Source: Hyphomonadaceae bacterium UBA1849
Lineage (GTDB): Bacteria; Pseudomonadota; Alphaproteobacteria; Caulobacterales; Hyphomonadaceae
Length of the DNA: 64,000 nucleotides
Direction: 5' to 3'
NCBI GenBank assembly: GCA_002338565.1
Contig: DDIN01000008.1
Coordinates: 678,167-742,166, forward strand
This document shows positions 18,739-25,323 of this stretch, in pieces. Below the pieces are notes generated by a model. That model was given only the letters and a program-made list of their open reading frames with translations, did not search any database and was not told the origin of the DNA. The position numbers and the translations under genes were made by a program. How positions within the stretch are numbered: position 1 is the first letter of the stretch; every line of letters starts with the position of its first letter.

Positions 18739-18757
18739 ATGAACTGTATATGAACTG
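18739..18757 (-). promoter_or_regulatory. 11-bp-period direct repeat upstream of the glycine-zipper lipoprotein
   Basis: ATGAACTG occurs at 18739-18746 and again at 18750-18757, exactly one helical turn apart. OmpR/PhoB-class regulators typically bind repeats with this period. The regulator is unknown. Confidence 0.4.
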
Positions 18758-18783
18758 ATCGTGGCGCAAAAATGTTAGTTGAT

Positions 18784-18812
18784 GAAATTTCCGAGAGGTT
18801 TCCTGAAATTTC
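18784..18812. repeat. Two copies of the palindrome GAAATTTC, 21 bp apart
   Basis: The self-complementary octamer GAAATTTC lies at 18784-18791 and 18805-18812, two helical turns apart, directly after the rsmB stop. It could be an operator for the lipoprotein gene or a chance AT-rich match. Confidence 0.3.
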
Positions 18813-18816
18813 AGCT

Positions 18817-20100
18817 CTAACGACGCTCCAGCCTTGCAATGTAGAACACGTCACACCCGTCAGGAATGTCTGTGGCCTCCGGAAGCGTCAGCACATCGCC
18901 CTTTTCTGTGATGGCGTTTGCAAAATCCGGCACATCATCACCCGTGACCGGTGCGCGAGACCAGTCTTCATGCTCGGCCAGAAACGCCTCGACGATTTCA
19001 ACGCCCTCACGCGGCAATGGCGTGCACACGCAATAGACCATGCGACCGCCCGGTTTGACGAGGTTTGCCGCCGCCTCAATCAGGCGGGCCTGAATTTGCG
19101 GGAAACGCGCAAGATCGTCTTCGGACTTAATCCACGGGCCTTCAGGGTGACGACGCAGCGTTCCGAGCGCCGAGCATGGCGCATCAAGAAGCACGGCATC
19201 AAATGGCGCAGGCGCGTCCCATTTGGTGGCGTCCGCTGCGATACATTTTGCCGTGAGGCGCGTACGCTTTAAATTCTGTTCAACAAGACGCATACGCTTG
19301 GCCGCGCGATCAACGGCCGTGGTCTCAGCCCCGCTTGCCGCGATCTGCATCGTCTTACCGCCAGGGGCCGCGCACATATCCAGCACAGCTTCGCCCTTTT
19401 GCGGTGACAAGACGTGAACAGGCAGAGTGGCGGCCACATCCTGCACCCACCAGGCGCCCGCTTCATAGCCCATCAGATTCTCAACGATGCCTTCAGCAAG
19501 ACGAAGCGACGTCGGCCCGACAGGCTCTCCGCCCATGCGCTCTGCATAGAGTTTGCGATCTTTCGGCACGGTGAGATCAAGCGGAGGCTGATAGCGTTCA
19601 GCGCGCGCCATTTGCGCTGCGCCTTCTTCGCCGAGCGCCTTCACCATCATGTTCTGAAAATCGGCCGGCCAGACACTCATCGGGTCTTCGTCGTACACAT
19701 CGAGATCATCTTCGCGCAGCTTGCGCAGTACCGCATTGATGAGCCCGCCCGCTTTACGCGCGCCCTCGACGCCCCGTGCCGCTTCAACCGTTTCAGAGAC
19801 AGCCGCATGCGGCGGCGTTTTCAGCGCCATAATCTGAGCCGCGCCTACGCGAAGAACATTTCGTACGTCAGGGTCGAGCTGTTCGAAATTGCGCCCCGTC
19901 ACTTTGGACGCAAGCACCATATCCATCTGTCCGAGCTGGCGGAGCGCCGCAGACACAATCGCACGGGCAAAACCGCGGTCCGGACCTTCAAGCGCAGAAA
20001 ACCGCTGATCCTGGGAGAGGGCTTCGTCCAGGGTCTGGCGGTGATCAAGAATACGGGTGAGCAGCGAAACGGCTGCAATACGAGGGCAATGCTTTTTCAT
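18817..20100 (-). CDS. rsmB: 16S rRNA m5C967 methyltransferase
   Basis: The 427-residue protein combines an N-terminal NusB-like RNA-binding domain (RIAAVSLLTRILDHRQTLDE, LRVGAAQIMALKTPPHAAVS) with a Rossmann methyltransferase domain. The latter has VLDMCAAPGGKTMQIAASG for SAM, AKCIAADATKW, and the catalytic LLDAPCSALGTLRRHPEGPW. A second cysteine region reads MVYCVCTPLPREGVE. RsmB methylates C967 of 16S rRNA. Order with the M48 protease and DUF1674 genes upstream and rpe downstream is conserved in alphaproteobacteria. Confidence 0.93.
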   Translation of the reverse strand: MKKHCPRIAAVSLLTRILDHRQTLDEALSQDQRFSALEGPDRGFARAIVSAALRQLGQMDMVLASKVTGRNFEQLDPDVRNVLRVGAAQIMALKTPPHAAVSETVEAARGVEGARKAGGLINAVLRKLREDDLDVYDEDPMSVWPADFQNMMVKALGEEGAAQMARAERYQPPLDLTVPKDRKLYAERMGGEPVGPTSLRLAEGIVENLMGYEAGAWWVQDVAATLPVHVLSPQKGEAVLDMCAAPGGKTMQIAASGAETTAVDRAAKRMRLVEQNLKRTRLTAKCIAADATKWDAPAPFDAVLLDAPCSALGTLRRHPEGPWIKSEDDLARFPQIQARLIEAAANLVKPGGRMVYCVCTPLPREGVEIVEAFLAEHEDWSRAPVTGDDVPDFANAITEKGDVLTLPEATDIPDGCDVFYIARLERR

Positions 20101-20131
20101 CGCGGCCCACTAGCACACAGCATCAAGCCTG

Positions 20132-20965
20132 TCAGGCCGCCTTTGCAAAGGAAAGACGCTTCAGTTCGGCCACGCGATGCGCCATTGGTGATTTTTCCGG
20201 ATGAGACGACGCGTAGATCGCGTCGCGCGGGTTTACAGTCGCCAGACGGGCAATCATCGGCACGCCCTCAATCGCAGACAGATTGGACGAGCGCACGCCA
20301 TGCTCCAGCTTTTGAAGGGCAGAGGTCATGATCGCGCTGTCTTTGCAAAGCTGGGCAGCGAAAGCATCAGCGCGGCAATCCGGGCGCAATACCTTCTTAC
20401 TGAGGCGGGTGAGCTGGCTCTCCGCATCGCCGAACAAGCGACCCATGCTGACAAAACGCAAAAGGCCACGCAGGCCCAGTTTCGTGGCAATGATGGACAT
20501 GCCGAGCGACATTGCAGTGGTCACACGCTCGCCTGCCTTGATGTGTCCAAGCTCGTGCGCCGTAACAGCGGCAATCTCGAGACGCGTCAGCGTTTTGAAG
20601 AGGCCGGTCGTGACGATGACCCGTCCGCTTGAGCCAGAAGCGCCAATTGAGAATGCCATAGGCAAGGGCGTATCAATGATGGAGAAACGCGTGCGTGACA
20701 TGCCCGCAGACATGCAAAGCCGGTTTGTGTCACCCACAAACAGTCTGTGCATCATATTTCCAGCTGAGGCTTCTGTGAGCGTATGAGCTTTAAGATGTTT
20801 CAGAACAAATTCGGGCGCTGCATTGTACCAGATCAGCACAACAAGCACAGCCAGAACTGCCAAAAGCCCCGCGATTACGGGTCCGCCGATCAGCCAGCCA
20901 AGGCATGCGGAGAGAAAAGCGGCGAAAAGGTTGACCTTGAGAAGTGCCAAGGCGTCCTCCTTCAT
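20132..20965 (-). CDS. M48 family metallopeptidase (HtpX-like)
   Basis: The 277-residue protein has two N-terminal membrane helices (residues 10-45), an M48 core with the zinc motif TAHELGHIKAGE, and the preceding PLPMAFSIGASGSSGRVIVT strand. A third hydrophobic segment follows the zinc helix. C-terminal RADAFAAQLCKD supplies the downstream glutamate/aspartate region (ADAFA) and ends with HPEKSPMAHRVAELKRL, typical of HtpX. HtpX proteases clear damaged inner-membrane proteins. The gene lies just upstream of rsmB on the same strand, 31 bp away. Confidence 0.9.
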   Translation of the reverse strand: MKEDALALLKVNLFAAFLSACLGWLIGGPVIAGLLAVLAVLVVLIWYNAAPEFVLKHLKAHTLTEASAGNMMHRLFVGDTNRLCMSAGMSRTRFSIIDTPLPMAFSIGASGSSGRVIVTTGLFKTLTRLEIAAVTAHELGHIKAGERVTTAMSLGMSIIATKLGLRGLLRFVSMGRLFGDAESQLTRLSKKVLRPDCRADAFAAQLCKDSAIMTSALQKLEHGVRSSNLSAIEGVPMIARLATVNPRDAIYASSHPEKSPMAHRVAELKRLSFAKAA

Positions 20966-21087
20966 TTATGTTTTGACGGGTTTTGTTCAGATTTCGACCT
21001 AGAATGTACAGCCAATGCTTAACAAACCCTGTGCAATTCTTTAGTGAGCGATAAAAATTCGTCACATCTTCTCAAGGCGTAAATTCC

Positions 21088-21303
21088 ATGACTGACACAC
21101 CTGATCTCCCAGAAGGCGCCGCAAAAGACAAAGAGCTCCCGCCTGACGCGATTCGCGCGTTAGAAGAGGCCGCCGAGCGTCGTCGCGCCGCCGAAAAAGC
21201 CGCCCAAGAGGCTGAAACAGAGAAAGAATTCAATGGCCCACGCGGTCTCGAGCCGACCCGAAATGGCGACTGGGAACGTAAGGGAATCGCTTACGATTTC
21301 TAG
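21088..21303 (+). CDS. DUF1674 protein, SDHAF4-like
   Basis: The 71-residue product has a charged N-terminal coiled coil (ALEEAAERRRAAEKAAQEAE) and the diagnostic C-terminus GPRGLEPTRNGDWERKGIAYDF in two parts: GPRGLEPTRNGDWE and KGIAYDF. This motif defines DUF1674, homologous to eukaryotic SDHAF4, which protects flavinylated succinate dehydrogenase during assembly. The bacterial role is inferred from homology. It is divergent from the M48 gene, and its closeness to rsmB is conserved. Confidence 0.88.
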   Translation: MTDTPDLPEGAAKDKELPPDAIRALEEAAERRRAAEKAAQEAETEKEFNGPRGLEPTRNGDWERKGIAYDF

Positions 21304-21399
21304 TGTTCGGGGAAGCAACTGGTAAATAAAGTCCAGTTGGCCCATGGCTTGCACATGACTGTCGAAACTGCATTTCGGCTATGTCAGGGAGCTGAGGCC

Positions 21400-22647
21400 A
21401 TGCCAAAACTGAACACTTTCCTCGCTGCGACGCTTTTCGCGTCCACATTCGCAGCAACAGCTTATGCCGGTGAACCCGGCTATACAGGCTCACGCACCCA
21501 TCCGGGCCATGCGTCTTCTCAATATGGTGCCCAGACTGGCCATGTCCTTTACGGCAGCGCGCAAGCGCCGACCTATCGGACATACGGTTCAGTTCAGACA
21601 TCTGCGTCCAGCCACGCACAGGCGTCTGCATCAGCATCTGCCTATGGCTCTTCGTCCAGCGCTTATTCAAGTGCGAGCGCTAGCTCCCACAGTTCTTACA
21701 GCTCTGCCGGCTCATCTTATGGTGCGGGCTATGGCTACACCGGCGCCACTCATGGTGGCCCGAACTATGTGATGAACACCGCTGGCCCTGTCGACATTTA
21801 CAGCGATGAAATCATCTGCACCCTGCATGGCGAAGAACTTCCTTGTGACGCAATCCCTGGCCTTGCCGAAGCGCTGCGTGCGCAGGGCATGAGCTCTATT
21901 GCCGATGCGCTTCCAGCATATCGCGGCGGTCCTGCCGTCGACTATATGTATGATGGCAGCTATGCGTCTGGTTATGGTCAGACAAGCTACGCCCACAGCG
22001 GCGCGAGCTATCAGGGCTCTTCCTATGCAAGGGCTTCCAGCTCGTCTTACGCGGCAGGATACGGGCAGACATATACCCCATCCCACCAGTCTGGATCTTA
22101 CCATCACGGACAACAGGAAGTCTGGGTCACACCTTGCGGCCAGGTCATCACGACAGTTTCCGGTCATATTCCTCCGTGCAACGCACCGGTTTATTACGAG
22201 CCGGCACCAGCACCTGCGCCAGTGGCTGTACGGCTGACTGACGGTACGGTCTTTGCGATGTTCGGCGGCGTCGGGTCCGGCGTTCACGGTGAATATTATG
22301 GCGGTGGCGGCACCTATATCGAGGGCGGCGCAACCTATTCAGGCGTACTGAACCACGCAGCTTCGAACTACACATTCCGTCGTCGCACGCGTGAGCATAA
22401 CCCACCGAGCAATCCACCTCATAACCCGCCTTGCGGCGGTGGCGGCGGTGGCTGCGGCGGTGGCGGCCATGGCGGTGGCCATAATGGTGGCGGTCATAAC
22501 GGTGGCCATAATGGCGGCGGTTACCATGGCGGCGGTCACAATGGTGGCAACTATCATAACGGCGGACGTGGCCGTGGTGGTCGCGGCGGTGGCCACAATG
22601 GCGGCAACCATGGCGGTGGCGGCGGTAGCTGCGGCGGCGGTTGCTAA
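21400..22647 (+). CDS. Secreted low-complexity protein with Gly/His/Asn-rich tail
   Basis: I took the ATG at 21400, preceded by AGGGAG, because it gives a signal peptide (MPKLNTFLAATLFASTFAAT, AYA). The 415-residue protein has a Ser/Ala/Tyr-rich segment at about residues 65-125. A central conserved-looking block with paired cysteines (IICTLHGEELPCDAIPGLAE) and a second one (VWVTPCGQVITTVSGHIPPC) follow. Then comes VRLTDGTVFAMFGGVGSGVH, and a last stretch of about 70 residues of GGG, HNGG and YHGG repeats ending in SCGGGC. It may be an adhesive or surface-layer-associated structural protein; I recognise no family. Confidence 0.75.
   Translation: MPKLNTFLAATLFASTFAATAYAGEPGYTGSRTHPGHASSQYGAQTGHVLYGSAQAPTYRTYGSVQTSASSHAQASASASAYGSSSSAYSSASASSHSSYSSAGSSYGAGYGYTGATHGGPNYVMNTAGPVDIYSDEIICTLHGEELPCDAIPGLAEALRAQGMSSIADALPAYRGGPAVDYMYDGSYASGYGQTSYAHSGASYQGSSYARASSSSYAAGYGQTYTPSHQSGSYHHGQQEVWVTPCGQVITTVSGHIPPCNAPVYYEPAPAPAPVAVRLTDGTVFAMFGGVGSGVHGEYYGGGGTYIEGGATYSGVLNHAASNYTFRRRTREHNPPSNPPHNPPCGGGGGGCGGGGHGGGHNGGGHNGGHNGGGYHGGGHNGGNYHNGGRGRGGRGGGHNGGNHGGGGGSCGGGC
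22430..22644 (+). repeat. Coding Gly/His/Asn repeat region
   Basis: About 70 codons of short degenerate repeats (GGGHNGG, YHGGGHNGG) rich in GGC/GGT and CAT/CAC AAT/AAC codons. It is in frame and ends in cysteines, so it is part of the preceding protein, not a non-coding array. Confidence 0.85.
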
Positions 22648-22685
22648 CCCCGACACAAGTTTCAGTAGATTAGAGTATTGTACGC

Positions 22686-22715
22686 AAAAACCCCGGGCAC
22701 ACGTCCGGGGTTTTT
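22686..22715 (+). terminator. Intrinsic terminator of the Gly-rich secreted protein gene
   Basis: AAAAACCCCGG (22686-22696) pairs with CCGGGGTTTTT (22705-22715), giving a perfect 11-bp stem and an eight-base loop. It works for the plus-strand gene ending at 22647. Confidence 0.92.
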
Positions 22716-22741
22716 CGCATCTGATTTCAGGGCGACGGACA

Positions 22742-22773
22742 AAAGAAAACCCCCACAGCCGAAGCTGTGGGGG
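22742..22773 (-). terminator. Intrinsic terminator of the P-II gene
   Basis: On the minus strand CCCCCACAGC, a TTCG tetraloop and GCTGTGGGGG form a 10-bp stem, followed by TTTTCTTTT. It lies 29 bp past the P-II stop. Confidence 0.92.
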
Positions 22774-22801
22774 TAAATTCTGTAGTTATCCGAAACCGGA
22801 C

Positions 22802-23146
22802 TTAAGCTTCGATCGCCTGTGCGTCGCGCTCGCCTGTACGGATACGCATAGCGCTTTCCAGGCCAGTGACGAAGATTTTGCCGTCGCCGATTTTGCCTGT
22901 GTTCGCTGTTTCAGAGATTGCAGAAACGATTTTGTCTACAGCTTCAGCCGCACACGCGATTTCTACTTTCACTTTTGGCAGCAGACGGACTTCATATTCC
23001 GTGCCGCGGTAAACTTCGGTTTTGCCTTGCTGACGGCCGTAACCGCGTACTTCAGTAACCGTCAGACCGGTTACGCCCAGCTCTGTGAGGGCATCAAGAA
23101 CAGCATCGAGTTTCGATGGTTTAAAGACTGCAGTTACAAATTTCAT
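22802..23146 (-). CDS. glnK: P-II nitrogen regulatory protein
   Basis: The 114-residue protein is a canonical P-II trimer subunit. It has VRGYGRQQGKTEVYRGTEY in the T-loop, with Tyr51 the expected uridylylation site. KVKVEIACAAEAVDKIVSAI and TGKIGDGKIFV follow. P-II proteins sense 2-oxoglutarate, ATP and ADP and control ammonium uptake or glutamine synthetase. AAGGAGA lies eight bases before the ATG. The start overlaps the stop of the upstream methyltransferase gene by four bases (ATGA). No amtB or glnA lies nearby, so the glnK versus glnB label is uncertain. Confidence 0.92.
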   Translation of the reverse strand: MKFVTAVFKPSKLDAVLDALTELGVTGLTVTEVRGYGRQQGKTEVYRGTEYEVRLLPKVKVEIACAAEAVDKIVSAISETANTGKIGDGKIFVTGLESAMRIRTGERDAQAIEA

Positions 23147-23934
23147 GGCGTCGTCTCCTTGCGCTGTGTTAGGTGTGTAACATATGCAGATTGCTCACGC
23201 AACTGCTTTTTTGTGATCATTGCGGGCCTCATATTTGATGGCGCCACAACCCGCACCTTGGAAGGAGTCGAGGGATCGATCCTGACCCGTTTTACTCCCT
23301 CAACAAGGTTAACCCCCCCAATATTCGGGAGAAATAGCTCACCCACCCGTTCCCAGCCTTCACTGGCAGAAGTGAACATTTTCCAGTCAACAGGTGGTGT
23401 ATACAATGCACGTGTCCAGGCCGATGGCTCGATAAGCGCGTCACGTAAGAGGCGCTTTGTCTGGCGGCGTGAAAACGGTCGTCCGTGTCCAAACGGCGTA
23501 TTATCTGAAAGTGACCAGGCACCGGAACGGTTCGGCACGACAACCAGAATATGCGCTTCGGGTGCTGCCACCCGCCAGATTTCGCGCAGGAAGCGGGTGT
23601 AGTTGCCTGTTTCCTCCAGAGCGTGAACGATCAGAATGCGATCGAACACAGCGTCGGGAAAGGGCAACTCTCTTTCAGCAGCGACAACGCTCGCCGATCC
23701 GCGATCTGTGGGCGTCCAGGCATGTCCGCCCTGACTTGCGGGCATCAGGCTGACAAGCCGGCGCGGCTCACCTTCAAGTGATTGGAGATATGGCGCAGCA
23801 TAGCCGACACCCAAAACATCCAGACCGGACAGATTACCCCAAAGGCCGTTTACGCGCTCAACAATGGCACGAAGCGCACAGGCACCCAGCGGCGTCTCGT
23901 AAAAATTAAGGAGTTCAGTTACGTCCAGTCTCAT
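23143..23934 (-). CDS. Class I SAM-dependent methyltransferase
   Basis: The 263-residue protein has a methyltransferase type-11-like layout. It opens with LLNFYETPLGACALRAIVER, then LSGLDVLGVGYAAPYL (motif I, G-x-G), RELPFPDAVFDRILIVHALE and FLREIWRVAAPEAHILVVVP. NRSGAWSLSDNTPFGHGRPF follows, and SQGGHAWTPTDRGSASVV lies earlier in the chain. This family is conserved next to gloB in alphaproteobacteria, divergently as here. Its substrate is unknown to me. The P-II gene downstream overlaps its stop codon by four bases, implying co-translation. Confidence 0.85.
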   Translation of the reverse strand: MRLDVTELLNFYETPLGACALRAIVERVNGLWGNLSGLDVLGVGYAAPYLQSLEGEPRRLVSLMPASQGGHAWTPTDRGSASVVAAERELPFPDAVFDRILIVHALEETGNYTRFLREIWRVAAPEAHILVVVPNRSGAWSLSDNTPFGHGRPFSRRQTKRLLRDALIEPSAWTRALYTPPVDWKMFTSASEGWERVGELFLPNIGGVNLVEGVKRVRIDPSTPSKVRVVAPSNMRPAMITKKQLREQSAYVTHLTQRKETTP

Positions 23935-24001
23935 CTCGTCTCACACGCCCAACGCTGTTAGGGTCTATCATACAAAGATATCCAAAGGGGAAAGTTCCGC
24001 C

Positions 24002-24769
24002 ATGTCAGCATTAGAAATTCATCAGTTTCCATGTCTGTCAGACAATTATGGCTATCTGGTGCACGATCCGATCTCCGGCGAGACGGCTGTCATCGATACA
24101 CCGGACGCTGATCGCATTCTCTCAGAAGCCAAGTCCAAAGGCTGGACCATCACCCAGATCTGGAACACGCACTGGCACCCGGATCACACCGGCGGAAACC
24201 TGAAAATCAAAGAGGAAACCGGCTGCGTGATTATCGGACCGGCAGGCGAGGAAGAGAAAATCCCGGGTCTTGATCGCGCGGTTACCGAGGGCTCGCTCGT
24301 CAATCTTGGTACCCATGCGGCTCGCGTTCTGGACCTTCCCGGCCACACGCTCGGCCATTGCGCCTACTCTATGGAAGATGACGGTCTGGCATTCGTCGGC
24401 GACACGCTTTTTGCGCTCGGCTGCGGGCGTTTGTTTGAAGGCTCCGCAGAGCAGATGTGGAACAGCCTGTCCAAGCTGAAAGCCCTGCCAGAAGATACGG
24501 CGATTTACTGCGCGCATGAGTACACTGCAGCCAACGCCAAATTCGCCGTCACGATCGAACCGGAAAACAAAGACCTTTCCGCCTATAGCGAACGCGTCAC
24601 AGAGCATCGTAGCCAGAATAAGCCGACTGTTCCCACAACAATCTCTGCTGAACTCGCTGCCAATCCTTTCCTGCGTGCTGATGTTCCCGAATTGCAGGAC
24701 GCTATGGGCCATTCAGGAGACGCGGTTGCGACCTTTGCTGAAATCCGCAAACGCAAGGACAGTTTCTGA
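24002..24769 (+). CDS. gloB: Hydroxyacylglutathione hydrolase (glyoxalase II)
   Basis: The 255-residue metallo-beta-lactamase-fold protein carries NTHWHPDHTGGN, the metal-binding T-H-x-H-x-D-H motif. DLPGHTLGHCAYSM, FVGDTLFALGCGRLFEGSAE and YCAHEYTAANAKFA follow, and the C-terminal domain has the glutathione-binding NPFLRAD. It hydrolyses S-lactoylglutathione to lactate and glutathione in methylglyoxal detoxification. AAAGGGGAAAG lies before the ATG. The cupin gene follows after one base, so the two share a transcript. Confidence 0.96.
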   Translation: MSALEIHQFPCLSDNYGYLVHDPISGETAVIDTPDADRILSEAKSKGWTITQIWNTHWHPDHTGGNLKIKEETGCVIIGPAGEEEKIPGLDRAVTEGSLVNLGTHAARVLDLPGHTLGHCAYSMEDDGLAFVGDTLFALGCGRLFEGSAEQMWNSLSKLKALPEDTAIYCAHEYTAANAKFAVTIEPENKDLSAYSERVTEHRSQNKPTVPTTISAELAANPFLRADVPELQDAMGHSGDAVATFAEIRKRKDSF

Positions 24770-24770
24770 T

Positions 24771-25217
24771 ATGTTTGCACGGTCCGGCGACCTCGGCGTA
24801 CGCGAAATTATCCGCATGCTGAATATGCAGAAACATCCCGAAGGCGGCTGGTATGCTGAAACCTTTCGCAGCGACACAGAAGCTGGCGAAAGAGCTGCTG
24901 GAACAGCGATTTACTATCTGCTGGAAGCCGAAGACCATTCTCACTGGCACCGCGTGGATGCCGATGAAACGTGGCACTGGTATGCCGGAGGCCCGCTATC
25001 TCTCACCTGGTCGTCAGATGGCACGAAGGAGAACGCTGGTACGATGACACTTGGCCCCGATCTCAGGGCGGGCCAGAGACCACAGCACACCATTCCGCGT
25101 CATTACTGGCAGACGGCCGTATCTCTTGGCGCGTGGACGCTGGTTGGCTGCACCGTTGCGCCGGGCTTTGAATTTGCAGGTTTCGAAATGGCCCCGGACG
25201 ACTGGGTTTTGAGCTGA
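24771..25217 (+). CDS. DUF985 cupin protein
   Basis: Beginning one base after the gloB stop, this 148-residue protein shows the DUF985 cupin pattern. Motifs are IIRMLNMQKHPEGGWYAETF, TAIYYLLEAEDHSHWHRVDA, DETWHWYAGGPL, the C-terminal HYWQTAVSLGAWTLVGCTVA and PGFEFAGFEMA. Cupins of this type bind a metal through the His/Glu cluster, but the reaction of DUF985 is not established. The tight coupling suggests a link to glutathione or carbonyl stress, which is inference. Confidence 0.9.
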   Translation: MFARSGDLGVREIIRMLNMQKHPEGGWYAETFRSDTEAGERAAGTAIYYLLEAEDHSHWHRVDADETWHWYAGGPLSLTWSSDGTKENAGTMTLGPDLRAGQRPQHTIPRHYWQTAVSLGAWTLVGCTVAPGFEFAGFEMAPDDWVLS

Positions 25218-25323
25218 AAAACCAACCAACGCGCCGTGTTATTCATATTTAAAGGATAGTCGTTGTTAATGCTGCTCAGGTGATGAGTAAGGGGTTCCGG
25301 GCTTCGGCCTGAGAATCAAAAAA

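Noticed and set aside
19414..20331. Open plus-strand frame of 305 codons
   Set aside because: It is antisense to rsmB and the M48 gene, both with full motifs, and its Arg/His-rich product looks non-biological.
22430..22644. Short repeats resembling a tandem array or CRISPR
   Set aside because: The repeats are degenerate, lack spacers, and keep one reading frame encoding Gly/His/Asn.
22391..23602. Open plus-strand frame of 403 codons
   Set aside because: It runs out of frame through the Gly-rich repeat (giving a poly Val/Ala/Met run), two terminators and antisense to the P-II and methyltransferase genes.
25296..25315. TTCG-loop hairpin before the hybrid kinase gene
   Set aside because: The stem is short with a G-U pair and no T-run follows, so neither a terminator nor a riboswitch can be supported.
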